39,235 nucleotides of DNA from Candidatus Hikarchaeia archaeon HikBin5. GTDB lineage: Archaea; Halobacteriota; Halobacteria; Halobacteriales; Hikarchaeaceae. Numbering within the stretch: the stretch's first letter is position 1; every line of letters starts with the position of its first letter. This document shows, piece by piece, positions 17,883 to 26,805 of this stretch. The DNA lies in assembly GCA_009889625.1 (NCBI GenBank), contig WTZU01000010.1, positions 1-39,235 of the forward strand, read 5' to 3'. The notes beneath the pieces were generated by a model. The model searched no databases and was not told the origin of the DNA. It saw only the letters and a program-made list of their open reading frames with translations. Made by a program: the position numbers and the translations under genes.

Positions 17883-19148
17883 ATGGCAGACCTAACAATT
17901 GAAAGTATTGGGAAAAAGAAACCTAGTTCTATTAAAGGGGATGTTTGGTTGACTTGTATTGAATGTGGAGAAGCATACCCTCCTTTTGATTTTGTAATAT
18001 ATAGATGTCAGAAATGTAGAGGTTTATTGGAAGTGAGATATGCGAATCTACCAAAATTTGAAGATTTTTCAGGACGTGGTGTGTGGAGATATAGTGCTTC
18101 GTTGCCATTCGAGAAAGGAGTCAGTATAAAAGAAGGAGATACACCATTATATACGGTTCCAAGAATAGAAACCGAGATCGGAATAGACACCTTGCGAGTG
18201 AAACACGAAGGTATGAACCCAACAGGTAGCTTCAAAGATAGAGGAATGACCGTCGGGGTGAGAGTGGTGCAAGAACTAGGAGTGGAGAGACTAGCTTGTG
18301 CATCTACTGGAAATACTAGTGCTTCTTTAGCCGCCTATGGTTCGAGGGCGGGTTTGGAAGTGATTGTATTATTACCAGCAGGAAAAGTGGCAATGGGAAA
18401 AGTCGCCCAGGCGAGTTTGCATGGTGCAAAAATATTACAATTGGATGGAAATTTTGATGAGTGTCTAGATATAGTTACTAAACTGGCAAATGAAGGTGAA
18501 GTTTATTTACTAAACTCCGTGAACCCATTCCGATTAGAAGGTCAGAAGACTATTGGATTTGAGATCCTTGAACAATCATTGGAAGAAGTTGGGAGATATC
18601 CGGATAGAATTGTATTGCCAGTCGGCAATGCAGGTAACACGGCGGCACTATATAAAGGGTTTAGAGAACTAGTAGCAAGTGGTGCACTCAAAGTAGAAGA
18701 GGTACCAAAAATAACAGCGATACAAGCAGAAGGAGCATCTCCTGTTGTTGAGGCTATTAAAAGTGGTAAGGGACAAGTAGAGAGGTGGTCGGATGTGGAA
18801 ACCAAAGCAACGGCGATTAGAATTGGAAATCCAGTTAATGCTCCAAAAGCACTTCCTGCGATACGGGAAACGAAAGGTACAGCCATCTCTGTTTCGGATG
18901 AGGAGATATTGGCGGCTCAATGTGAACTAGCTGAAGAAGGGATTGGAGTGGAACCGGCATCTGCCGCGTCAATTGCGGGATTGAAGAAATTACGTTCTCA
19001 AGGAGTTATTGAAGATGGAGAATATGTCGTCTGTTTAGCTACAGGAGTTCTATTGAAAGACCCCGATGCAGCTAGTTTTGCGAGAGATGCCCCAAGGGAG
19101 ATTCCAGCAAGTGTGGAAGCAGTTATGCAAGCCATTTTAAATTCATAA
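17883..19148 (+). CDS. thrC: Threonine synthase
   Basis: This 421-aa PLP fold-type II enzyme has an N-terminal zinc ribbon (C25, C28, C42, C45), common in archaeal ThrC. The PLP lysine is K118 in NPTGSFKDRGM, and the phosphate-binding SLAAYGSRAG and LPVGNAGNTAALY loops are present. It converts O-phosphohomoserine to threonine. I use the ATG at 17883, not the TTG ten codons upstream, because MADLTIES is the plausible start. The neighbouring serine genes make an amino-acid synthesis cluster. Its stop is 10 nt from that of serA on the other strand. Confidence 0.94.
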   Translation: MADLTIESIGKKKPSSIKGDVWLTCIECGEAYPPFDFVIYRCQKCRGLLEVRYANLPKFEDFSGRGVWRYSASLPFEKGVSIKEGDTPLYTVPRIETEIGIDTLRVKHEGMNPTGSFKDRGMTVGVRVVQELGVERLACASTGNTSASLAAYGSRAGLEVIVLLPAGKVAMGKVAQASLHGAKILQLDGNFDECLDIVTKLANEGEVYLLNSVNPFRLEGQKTIGFEILEQSLEEVGRYPDRIVLPVGNAGNTAALYKGFRELVASGALKVEEVPKITAIQAEGASPVVEAIKSGKGQVERWSDVETKATAIRIGNPVNAPKALPAIRETKGTAISVSDEEILAAQCELAEEGIGVEPASAASIAGLKKLRSQGVIEDGEYVVCLATGVLLKDPDAASFARDAPREIPASVEAVMQAILNS

Positions 19149-19158
19149 GATACGGATC

Positions 19159-20739
19159 TTATTTGTTTAGAGAAATTGGGTAAATATCAGTGATACGGTC
19201 ATCAGAAATTAATTTTTTCTGCGCATCTTCGGGGAGGGGATCGTCGATGCTATAGACGGTGAGTGCCCCGCCGCCTATGTTTTCTCTTGAGTTGAACATT
19301 GCTCCGATGTTTATATTGTGTTCACCAAGAGTGGTGCCTATGAATCCAATCACTCCGGGTCGGTCTATGTTTCGAGAGATGAGCATATGCCCAGAAGGAA
19401 CTGCGTCGACTCTGAAGCCATCAATGCTAACAATTCGAGGGTCCTCATTTGCAAAGATCGTTCCTTCTATACATATGGATTTTTCATCGCTGAGAAGGGT
19501 TACTGAGACTAGGCTTTGGAAACCATCCACATTTGGGTGTTTATTTTCTTGGATACGGACTCCGCGTTCTTGGGCAACACGGAATGCATTTACCGAATTG
19601 ATTCTCCATTCGAGTGAAGTGAAAACACCTTTGATTGTACTCGCTGTGACGAGGTTTGTGTCTAAAGAAGCAATCTCACCAGAATATGTTAATTCAATTG
19701 AATTGATGGGCTGTTCGAGTAATTGTGTGGCCAAATTCCCTGCAGTTTCCATGAGTCCAATATAAGGATGAATTTTGGAAAAGGTTGCTTCATCAATTGA
19801 GGGAGAATTGAGGGAATTTTCAACAGGATTCCCATTTAAGGCTGCGATTATTTGATTGGCCACATCAAGAGAGACATTTTCCTGGGCTGTTTCAGTGCTA
19901 GCTCCAAGATGAGGAGTAACAATGACGTTTTGCAATCCAAGAAGAGGATTGTCAGATGATACAGGTTCTTCTGAGAAAACATCTATCGCGGCGCCTGCTA
20001 TAATTCCATCTGAAGCTGCTTGGGCCAATGCAGTTTCATTGACTATCCCACCTCTTGCGCAATTGATTAGGTAGCCATCTTTTAATTTTTTTAATTCTTC
20101 CGATCCGATGAGATCTTTTGTTTCGGGGGTCAGAGGAGTGTGAATGGTTAAAACATCGGCTTTTTCTATGCAAGTGGGTAGATCTGCCAATGAAATACCA
20201 AGTTGGTCTGCCCGGTCTTGGGAGATATAAGGGTCAAATGCCACAATATTCATCCCGAGTGAGAGAAATCGTTTGGCCACTTCCTGTCCAACCCGCCCTA
20301 AGCCCACAATTCCTGCGGTTTTGCCATCAAGTTCTATTCCGATAAAATTTTTCTTTTCCCATTTCCCCTCATTGAGAGAAATATGGGCCTGGGGAATTTT
20401 TCTTGCTATTGCAAACGTCATTGCGATGGTGTGCTCGGCTGCTGCATGTATATTTCCTTCTGGTGCATTTACAACAATAACACCATTTTCAGAAGCTGCG
20501 TTTAAGTCGATGTTATCAATTCCAACGCCGGCACGTCCAACAATAATGAGATCTGACGCCGCTTCGATTAGGGTTTTAGTTACAGAAGTGCCCGACCTAA
20601 CTATAAGCCCACTAGCGTTTTTAATCTTATCCAAGAGTTCTTTTTCTGTGGAGTTGTATGCTAATTCGACTTCATGTCCAGCTTCTTTAAGGATATCCAA
20701 ACCTGTTTTGTCAATAGGTTCTGCTACTAAAACCTTCAT
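19159..20739 (-). CDS. serA: D-3-phosphoglycerate dehydrogenase
   Basis: The 526-aa protein has the long SerA architecture. An NAD-binding catalytic core carries GLGRVG (146-151), R229 in NCARGG, E258 in DVFSEEP and H277 in TPHLGAST. It is followed by an intervening (ASB) domain and a C-terminal ACT domain (MLISRNIDRPGVIGFIGTTL) that usually senses serine. It oxidises 3-phosphoglycerate to 3-phosphohydroxypyruvate, the first step of serine synthesis. It is divergent from serB with 96 nt between the starts. A TATA-like box lies about 27 nt before the ATG. Confidence 0.96.
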   Translation of the reverse strand: MKVLVAEPIDKTGLDILKEAGHEVELAYNSTEKELLDKIKNASGLIVRSGTSVTKTLIEAASDLIIVGRAGVGIDNIDLNAASENGVIVVNAPEGNIHAAAEHTIAMTFAIARKIPQAHISLNEGKWEKKNFIGIELDGKTAGIVGLGRVGQEVAKRFLSLGMNIVAFDPYISQDRADQLGISLADLPTCIEKADVLTIHTPLTPETKDLIGSEELKKLKDGYLINCARGGIVNETALAQAASDGIIAGAAIDVFSEEPVSSDNPLLGLQNVIVTPHLGASTETAQENVSLDVANQIIAALNGNPVENSLNSPSIDEATFSKIHPYIGLMETAGNLATQLLEQPINSIELTYSGEIASLDTNLVTASTIKGVFTSLEWRINSVNAFRVAQERGVRIQENKHPNVDGFQSLVSVTLLSDEKSICIEGTIFANEDPRIVSIDGFRVDAVPSGHMLISRNIDRPGVIGFIGTTLGEHNINIGAMFNSRENIGGGALTVYSIDDPLPEDAQKKLISDDRITDIYPISLNK

Positions 20740-20760
20740 GACTTGGGAAGACTAGTCGAC

Positions 20761-20770
20761 GATTATTAAC
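20761..20770 (-). promoter_or_regulatory. TATA-like box for serA
   Basis: The minus-strand GTTAATAATC is centred about 27 nt before the serA ATG at 20739, with no SD between. A leaderless transcript is likely. Confidence 0.5.
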
Positions 20771-20803
20771 ACTTTCTGATGAGGACAGGGTGAAAAATTG
20801 AAA

Positions 20804-20814
20804 AAATATATATA
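20804..20814 (+). promoter_or_regulatory. TATA-like box for serB
   Basis: AAATATATATA is centred 27 nt upstream of the GTG start at 20836. This supports both a leaderless transcript and the GTG as the true start. Confidence 0.55.
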
Positions 20815-20835
20815 GGAAGAGACCTGGAAATTGTT

Positions 20836-21471
20836 GTGCAACTTATTGTATTTGATTTTGATGGGACATTATCAGGGGGAGAGATGATAGTTGAATTAGC
20901 TATGGAAGTGGGCCAGGGACCTCAAATAAATGAAATTACAGAAAAATCCATGCGTGGTGAAATAAATTTTGCAGAGAGTCTCTCTTTGAGAACGGGTTTA
21001 TTAAAAGGGCTTTCGGAGAAAAATGCCGGGGCGGTTTATCAGAAGACGTGTTTACGTCCAGGAATGGGAGAATTATTGGAAGAACTGAAGGATAAAAATC
21101 TAAAAATTGCAATAATAACAGGTGGATTTCTAGAAGGAGTGGAAAATGCACTATTAAATTTGGATGTGGATGTTGATTGGATTGTTGCGAATGATCTCAT
21201 GGTCGAGAGGGGGTGTCTTACAGGAGAAGTGAAGGGGGAATTTCTACATAGATCAAAAAGAGAAGCTCTAGAAAAAATATGTACAATTGCAGAAATACCA
21301 ATTGAAGAAGTAATTGCAGTAGGAGATGGGGCAAACGACATACCTATGTTAGAGATGGCTGGTTTTTCAATAGGGTTTAAACCAAAAATGATTGTAAGTG
21401 AGTATTGCGATGTGGTTGTAGAGACCGTAGATGAATTAAAAGAAGCATTGGTAGAAAGAAATATTTTATAA
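20836..21471 (+). CDS. serB: Phosphoserine phosphatase
   Basis: This 211-aa HAD-superfamily phosphatase shows motif I DFDGTLS (D7 nucleophile, D9 acid/base), motif II in IAIITGGF, K141 (motif III) and motif IV GDGANDIPML (D164, D168). The cap segment SMRGEINFAESLSLRTGLLKGL is typical of SerB. It dephosphorylates phosphoserine to serine. It starts with GTG, supported by the TATA spacing. The protein ends 4 nt before the convergent metX stop. Confidence 0.92.
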   Translation: MQLIVFDFDGTLSGGEMIVELAMEVGQGPQINEITEKSMRGEINFAESLSLRTGLLKGLSEKNAGAVYQKTCLRPGMGELLEELKDKNLKIAIITGGFLEGVENALLNLDVDVDWIVANDLMVERGCLTGEVKGEFLHRSKREALEKICTIAEIPIEEVIAVGDGANDIPMLEMAGFSIGFKPKMIVSEYCDVVVETVDELKEALVERNIL

Positions 21472-21475
21472 CAAA

Positions 21476-22675
21476 CTATTGCGAGAATAGGCTGTTATGA
21501 ACAGGGGCAAAATTGGTTTGTGATTCGTGGATGGTGTCTGTGATTGAACTTGAGTTTGTCCCATCAGAGAGGAATCCGGACAGGGGAGGCCCAACATTAT
21601 TTGGTTCTACGAGGAATGCATCGTGACCGTATGGTGAATCGATGACATGGTGGATTGTTTTAATATTGGCATTCCTAAAAGAACAGGCTAGTTCTTCTGA
21701 AGATTCACTAGGAAAATGCCAATCTCCAGTGAAAGATATTAGTAATACCTCCCCAGTGAATGCAGAAAGTGCATCGGTGTCAGAATCGTATCCAGAAGAT
21801 AGATCATAATTATCCATTGCACGTAGCAAATATAGGTAACTATTGGCATCGAATCTAGTTGTAAACTTTTCAGAGTTATAATCCAAATATGATTCAACTT
21901 CGGTGTAGGGGAAAAATGCTGCTGCCGGGTCAGATGGTGCAAAATCATAAAGTGAATCTCTTCCTGCAGACCTTCGTCCGAACTTAGATAGCATAGAATG
22001 TTTTGAAAGATACATTACATGTCCAATCTTTCTTGCTTGTGCCAATCCATGATATGGAGGAGTGGACCCATAGTAATCACCTCCGTTCCAATTTGGATCT
22101 CCGGTGATAGATTTGCTTGCGATGGAATCTAATGCTATGCATTGAGGGTCTAGTCTTGCTGCAGTTGCGATAGGAATTAATCGATGGACATCGTCCGGAT
22201 AGAGTTTGGCCCATTCTAACGCGTTCATGCCACCAACAGAACCTCCGATGACGGCGTGTAAGCGGCCGACACCTAGATGGTCTAACAGCATTCTTTGGCA
22301 ACGTGTCCAATCAGTGACTGTCACAGGAGGGAAGTCAGTTCCATATGGCGATCCGGTTTCTGGAGAAATAGAAGAAGGGCCAGAAGAACCATAGCAGGAT
22401 CCAACTACATTGACGCAGACAATGAAATAATCAGTTGTATCAATGGCCTTACCAGGGCCGACTATGGTATCCCACCATGCACGTGCTTGTCCAGTAGTAT
22501 CGGTTCGATGGTGGCCAGCTATATGAGTACTTCCAGTTAAAGCATGGCAAATTAAAATTGCATTGTCTCCTGTGAATTCACCATAAGTTTCATATGCCAG
22601 AGTTAGATTGGTGATAGATTCACCGCAAGCGAAAGTGAATTCACCGAAATCAATTGTATCTTTTGTTATATTCAT
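21476..22675 (-). CDS. metX: Homoserine O-acetyltransferase
   Basis: The 399-aa alpha/beta-hydrolase-fold acyltransferase shows [26 protein letters not shown], the [14 protein letters not shown] block, nucleophile Ser in [12 protein letters not shown], the acid in SFTGDWHFP and the His in SPYGHDAFL. It acylates homoserine, probably with acetyl-CoA, to enter methionine synthesis. Acetyl versus succinyl specificity is not decided by eye. The ATG at 22675 gives [15 protein letters not shown] as in haloarchaeal MetX; an upstream in-frame TTG is rejected. A GGAGA lies just before it. No metY is adjacent. Confidence 0.93.
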   Translation of the reverse strand: MNITKDTIDFGEFTFACGESITNLTLAYETYGEFTGDNAILICHALTGSTHIAGHHRTDTTGQARAWWDTIVGPGKAIDTTDYFIVCVNVVGSCYGSSGPSSISPETGSPYGTDFPPVTVTDWTRCQRMLLDHLGVGRLHAVIGGSVGGMNALEWAKLYPDDVHRLIPIATAARLDPQCIALDSIASKSITGDPNWNGGDYYGSTPPYHGLAQARKIGHVMYLSKHSMLSKFGRRSAGRDSLYDFAPSDPAAAFFPYTEVESYLDYNSEKFTTRFDANSYLYLLRAMDNYDLSSGYDSDTDALSAFTGEVLLISFTGDWHFPSESSEELACSFRNANIKTIHHVIDSPYGHDAFLVEPNNVGPPLSGFLSDGTNSSSITDTIHESQTNFAPVHNSLFSQ

Positions 22676-22680
22676 AGTTT

Positions 22681-22685
22681 TCTCC
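22681..22685 (-). promoter_or_regulatory. Shine-Dalgarno-like site for metX
   Basis: GGAGA on the minus strand ends 5 nt before the ATG at 22675. With an AT-rich box (ATAGATAAAGA, about 22708-22718) upstream, the message would have a short leader, unlike the leaderless pattern of many neighbours. Confidence 0.45.
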
Positions 22686-22725
22686 AAGAATATTGGGTTT
22701 TGTAGTATCTTTATCTATATGGAAG

Positions 22726-22769
22726 AATATAACTATTACGTATAATTTTTTTTATAAATATAACTATTA
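22726..22769. repeat. 13-bp direct repeat upstream of metX
   Basis: AATATAACTATTA occurs exactly at 22726-22738 and again at 22757-22769, a 31-bp period (about three helical turns). It lies in the 113-nt gap between the class V aminotransferase stop and the metX ATG, just upstream of the presumed metX TATA box. It fits a two-site operator; the T8 run between the copies adds to the local AT-richness. Confidence 0.55.
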
Positions 22770-22788
22770 AATAAGAAAACAGAACGAG

Positions 22789-23955
22789 TTATAATGTTTT
22801 TTCTGCGATATCAAGTGCCGAATCTATGTCTGTTTCGATTCCACAATCATTCAAGGCTTCACCAATAGTTCGAATACCACGAAGTACTTGTTCGGGGGAA
22901 AGATCGCCCATATTAGACATACGTAGGATGAGGTCTTTCAGGTGTGCATGGCCACCACTAGCAGTTACATTTCTTTGTTTTATGGACTTGAAGAAATCAG
23001 AAGAATTACTAGAAATTGGGTCTGGCAAGGATACAACAGTTACTGTATTTGAATAGTTGCTGTAATCGTCTATACGGGGGAACATGGAGAGGTCCATTTC
23101 AGCAAATGCCAAACGGTTTGCTTGAGCCTGGAGCCTATGGCGAGAAATTCTATTTTGTATTTTCTCTTTTCTTATATTTTCCAATGCGACTACAAAGGCA
23201 CGTACTAGTGTTACTGCACTAGTAAATGGTGTTTTGTTTTGTTTTGTTGTTTTAACGTATGCCGGAAGGTCTTGGTAATAACCAGCATTGGTATTATCAA
23301 AGGCATCTATTGCATTATCCGTGGCGAATATTGCGCTTATACCAGGAGGTGCTGCTAACGCTTTTTGTGCATCTGCCACTACCACATCCACATTCCACTC
23401 ATCTATCTTGAATTCATCTCCTCCAATACAGGAGACTCCATCTACTACGAAAAATGCCCCATTTTCTTTCGCGATTTGACCTACTTCTTTGATTGGGTTC
23501 ATAATGCCGGTGGAGGTGTCTTGATGGACCATTGCAACTACACGAGTATTGGGCGTAATAGTCTCTTTTATTAGTTCCATGTCAAATGAATCTCCCCAAT
23601 TTGCTCGGATGGGTTTGACCAAACAATTTCGGTTGGCGATATCAACAAACCGCTCCCCAAATTTTCCATTATCTAGTGCAACTACTTCGTCCCGTGGCCC
23701 AGCTAGATTAGTAATGGCAGCTTCCATCCCCATGGTTGCAGTGCCCATTAGAGGTATACTCATACCATTTTTAGCGCTTCTCGTGCCGTCGAGGGTTGAA
23801 TTGCAGAAAACATAATCTAGACCATCTCTAAATTTTTGATACGTTTCTGCGAATTCGGGGGACCTATGCGAAACTAAAGTGCGTGCCATTTCATCTCTGA
23901 CGTTTTTTGAAATGGGCACAGGTCCTGGATTTAGCATCAAAAATTCTTCTACCAT
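22789..23955 (-). CDS. Class V aminotransferase (serine/alanine-glyoxylate type), candidate phosphoserine aminotransferase
   Basis: This 388-aa PLP enzyme of fold type I, class V, has the N-terminal LNPGPVPISKNV, the MGTATMGMEAAI phosphate loop, VHQDTSTG, the PLP-binding Asp in FFVVDGVSCIGG, and the Schiff-base lysine in DAQKAL (K198). The start is the ATG at 23955; an in-frame TTG eight codons upstream is less likely. Class V enzymes of this group are broad in substrate, and relatives in methanogens transaminate phosphohydroxypyruvate. With serA and serB nearby and no other candidate, it may fill the SerC step. Serine:pyruvate or alanine:glyoxylate activity remains possible. Confidence 0.85.
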   Translation of the reverse strand: MVEEFLMLNPGPVPISKNVRDEMARTLVSHRSPEFAETYQKFRDGLDYVFCNSTLDGTRSAKNGMSIPLMGTATMGMEAAITNLAGPRDEVVALDNGKFGERFVDIANRNCLVKPIRANWGDSFDMELIKETITPNTRVVAMVHQDTSTGIMNPIKEVGQIAKENGAFFVVDGVSCIGGDEFKIDEWNVDVVVADAQKALAAPPGISAIFATDNAIDAFDNTNAGYYQDLPAYVKTTKQNKTPFTSAVTLVRAFVVALENIRKEKIQNRISRHRLQAQANRLAFAEMDLSMFPRIDDYSNYSNTVTVVSLPDPISSNSSDFFKSIKQRNVTASGGHAHLKDLILRMSNMGDLSPEQVLRGIRTIGEALNDCGIETDIDSALDIAEKTL

Positions 23956-23993
23956 AGCTGGAGTACTTTTGAATTGCAATTAAACCCATCGAG

Positions 23994-24815
23994 TTAGATT
24001 TTGTTTGCGGTGTAAGATATTGTAAGAAATTTAAGTCCAAATAACCACATTTCATGAGTAGCCACTATCGTTTCTGATGGCGATTTCAAAAGAGGGGGTT
24101 GAAAGGGTAAAACTTGGAATCTTTGAGACATGGGGAGTGCTATAGCCCCTATAGCAGTGACTAGGTATATCCCCCCATCAGAAGAAAAGGGACGAGTGTT
24201 GAGTTCGATTCCGGATTTCAGATTTTTTACATTTAGCACAGTGCTTAGGTTGGAAAATGGCAGAGGTGCTGCGATATTAACATAAGTGGTAGATTTCTTT
24301 TTATGGGTGGCATAAAGGGCGACAAAAACAGTCTCGTTTTCGTTGTTGGTTCGAATCCAAGCTCTGGTTCCATCGCGGGGGTCCATAGAGGAGGGAATAT
24401 AAACGAATTTACTTTTCATTTCATTGATAATTCCGCTATGTCCAGGGAGGTTTAATTGTTCCATATAAGACGTTAAGTAACTAGTTAAGAAAGCACCAGT
24501 TTTAAACGGGTGGTGCCAGAATACTTGATATTCCAGGATGTAAGATGATGTCTGTTCATAGAAATCTTTGATGGAGTGATGGATTAAACTTGGATCAAAA
24601 TTTGGTCCAGCTAAAATTGTTATATCATCAATTTCACCACAGGGATTTGGAGAAGAAATTAGGTCGTATTCTGACAGATAATTTCCACCTATTTTCAGCT
24701 TTCCAAAAAGAGGACTAAATGGTATTTTCTTCGTGATGGTTGTGTGATTGTACGAAAGGTAGCTAGATAGAAATAGAGATAGAAGAATAAAATACCAGAA
24801 AAATAAATTTTCCAT
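23994..24815 (-). CDS. Membrane-anchored protein of unknown family at the end of the arg operon
   Basis: The product has 273 aa. The chosen ATG lies 5 nt after the argF stop; a longer frame reaching into argF is rejected because it overlaps it. Residues 1-25 (MENLFFWYFILLSLFLSSYL) form a signal anchor. The rest is soluble and beta-rich, with ILAGPNFDPSLIHHSIKDF, SSMDPRDGTRAWIRT, ETVFVALYATH, YVNIAAPLPFSNLSTVL, DGGIYLVTAIGAIALPM and a terminal ATHEMWLFGLKFLTISY. No cysteine pairs or obvious catalytic triad are seen. I do not recognise the family. Co-direction and spacing put it on the arg transcript, but nothing links it to arginine chemistry. Confidence 0.7.
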   Translation of the reverse strand: MENLFFWYFILLSLFLSSYLSYNHTTITKKIPFSPLFGKLKIGGNYLSEYDLISSPNPCGEIDDITILAGPNFDPSLIHHSIKDFYEQTSSYILEYQVFWHHPFKTGAFLTSYLTSYMEQLNLPGHSGIINEMKSKFVYIPSSMDPRDGTRAWIRTNNENETVFVALYATHKKKSTTYVNIAAPLPFSNLSTVLNVKNLKSGIELNTRPFSSDGGIYLVTAIGAIALPMSQRFQVLPFQPPLLKSPSETIVATHEMWLFGLKFLTISYTANKI

Positions 24816-24820
24816 GAACT

Positions 24821-25738
24821 CTATATATCCACATATTGAGAAGGGTTGAGGAGGAACACTAACAATCCATTTTGTGCATATAACCTGTTTTCTGCTTGGG
24901 CCCATACAAGAGATCGATTACCATCGAGTACGTCTGTAGATATTTCTTCATTTCGGTGGGCGGGTAAACAATGCATGACTGAGGCTTCAGTTTTTTCTAG
25001 AAGGGTAGAATTTATCTGGAATCCACTAAAATCGGATAAACGTTTTTCTCTTGTTGTTTCATCGCCCATGCTTATCCACGTATCAGTGTATACCACATCC
25101 GCTTCTGATACTGCTTCTTTTGGGTCATTTGTGATGGTTAATGAAATGGAAGAGGATTCCAAAATCGATAGAGTTTCTGCTGAAAGTCCGTATCCTTTTG
25201 GGGTGGCGACAGTTAGATCGATTCCCATGATAGAACATGCTCGAGCGAATGAGTTAGATACGTTGTTGCCATCTCCAACCCAAGCAGCATGTGTATTAAA
25301 ACCCCCAAATGTTTCGTCTATAGTAAGTAAATCTGCTAAAGATTGACATGGGTGGGCTTTATCAGATAGCCCATTTATAACAGGGATTGGAGAAGTAGAA
25401 GATAGTTGCTGCAAAAATGAATGATCAATGACCCTCACCATGATTGCGTCCACGTAGAGTGAAAGAGATTTGGTGGTATCAGAAAGGGATTCACCTCTGC
25501 TTAGCTGTAGTTGAGAAGGATCAAGTAAAACTGCATCTCCTTTGAGCATATTCATGCCGACTTCAAAAGAAACGCGGGTACGAGTACTAGGTTTTTGGAA
25601 TAACATAGCGAGTGTCTTTCCAGAAAGCAAGGGCTGTGTTTTACCACCAATTTTTGATTGTTTTATTTCTTTTGCAAATTTTAAAATGGAAGTTATATCC
25701 GACTTTTTTAAATCATCTATATCTAATAAGTGAGTCAT
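24821..25738 (-). CDS. argF: Ornithine carbamoyltransferase
   Basis: The 305-aa enzyme has the carbamoyl-phosphate motif STRTR (51-55), HPCQSLADL, and the ornithine-binding MHCLPAHR near the C-terminus. WVGDGNNVSNS marks the ornithine domain. It converts ornithine to citrulline. The ATG overlaps the argE stop (ATGA); a TTG seven codons upstream is rejected. It is the last enzyme gene of the operon. Confidence 0.95.
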   Translation of the reverse strand: MTHLLDIDDLKKSDITSILKFAKEIKQSKIGGKTQPLLSGKTLAMLFQKPSTRTRVSFEVGMNMLKGDAVLLDPSQLQLSRGESLSDTTKSLSLYVDAIMVRVIDHSFLQQLSSTSPIPVINGLSDKAHPCQSLADLLTIDETFGGFNTHAAWVGDGNNVSNSFARACSIMGIDLTVATPKGYGLSAETLSILESSSISLTITNDPKEAVSEADVVYTDTWISMGDETTREKRLSDFSGFQINSTLLEKTEASVMHCLPAHRNEEISTDVLDGNRSLVWAQAENRLYAQNGLLVFLLNPSQYVDI

Positions 25739-26805
25739 AATTTTGATAATCGAGTGCAAACGTTGTTCAGAACATCAATACTGAGATAGAATTCAGGTAG
25801 TGAAATTTGTTCATCTGGGGCGTGATCGAATGAAGAATCTCCGGGGCCATATGTAACCATAGGTACATCCCAAGAATCCGCATAAATATTCATATCGCTG
25901 GTTCCGGTTTTCCGTAATTGCCGGGGGATGGCGTCGAATTGTCTTATCGCGGTGCGGAATGCCCTTGCAGGGAGAGTTCTAGCACTCATCATAACTGGGT
26001 TTACCATATCTTTCCAATGTACTGTTCCAGTGGTTAGTTCATTGTCTGCTATTTCCCTAACCTCATCCACAGATAAATGTGGAGGCACCCTAAACTGGAC
26101 GTCGAAAGTGACTTCAACTGAAAGTCCATCATGGCTAATACCACCATTTATCATGATGGGTTTAGGGGTGACTTGTTCAAAAATTGAATTTTCAGATTGA
26201 GTAGGAGTGGGCTCGGGGGAGAAATCAACTTCGTTAAAACAGGTTTCAACTGAAGACCACCATTCTATTGCATCTTGGAGTGCATTTTTTTCTGGACGGG
26301 AGGTATGGCCAGATCTACTTGTTGCAACATATGTTCCATTAAGAAGACCGCGATAACCAAGCGCGATGGCATCCCACCCACTAGGTTCACCATTGATTAC
26401 ATGATCAGGGATGGCATCTCGTGTTTTGACCAAATGTCGTGCGCCTAGGGAATCATGTTCTTCGCTTACGACTCCCACGAAACTAACTCCATTAGTTACT
26501 GCAGCGATTGCCATGGCAGAGAGGGGACCTTTGGCATCCACAGATCCACGTCCCCAAAGTACATCCCCCTCTACTCTAACAGGAATTTCTCCAGGGACTG
26601 TATCGATGTGAGAGGTCAAGAGAACTGAATCATTTGCAGGTGAATGTACATTTCCCATTTCGTCAATCCACACTTCACGTTGGTGATTTTGGAAAAATTC
26701 TACTAATTTTTCTGCGCATTGTTTTTCTTCTCCAGAATAAGAAGGAATAGACACTAAATCTACAAGCAAAGATTTTGCTTCTTTTTTGCTCCAAGTGGAA
26801 CTCAT
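25735..26805 (-). CDS. argE: [ArgW]-L-ornithine hydrolase (ArgE/LysK, M20 metallopeptidase)
   Basis: The 356-aa M20 enzyme shows zinc-site motifs SHIDTVPG (H66, D68), GRGSVDAKGPL (D90), the catalytic Glu in VVSEEHDS, a ligand in NGEPSGWD and the late His in SSFDHAPDE. In the carrier pathway it releases ornithine from the C-terminal Glu of ArgW. It overlaps argD upstream (ATGA) and argF downstream (ATGA). Homologues labelled LysK do the same for lysine; the setting beside argF/G/H makes ornithine the expected product. Confidence 0.9.
   Translation of the reverse strand: MSSTWSKKEAKSLLVDLVSIPSYSGEEKQCAEKLVEFFQNHQREVWIDEMGNVHSPANDSVLLTSHIDTVPGEIPVRVEGDVLWGRGSVDAKGPLSAMAIAAVTNGVSFVGVVSEEHDSLGARHLVKTRDAIPDHVINGEPSGWDAIALGYRGLLNGTYVATSRSGHTSRPEKNALQDAIEWWSSVETCFNEVDFSPEPTPTQSENSIFEQVTPKPIMINGGISHDGLSVEVTFDVQFRVPPHLSVDEVREIADNELTTGTVHWKDMVNPVMMSARTLPARAFRTAIRQFDAIPRQLRKTGTSDMNIYADSWDVPMVTYGPGDSSFDHAPDEQISLPEFYLSIDVLNNVCTRLSKL

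Noticed and set aside
19259-19765. 168-aa plus-strand frame inside serA
   Set aside because: Antisense shadow of the SerA regulatory domains; composition low-complexity and no recognisable motif.
24816-24905. Longer start for the membrane-anchored protein
   Set aside because: It would overlap argF by 85 nt and put non-hydrophobic residues before the signal anchor; the ATG at 24815 is cleaner.
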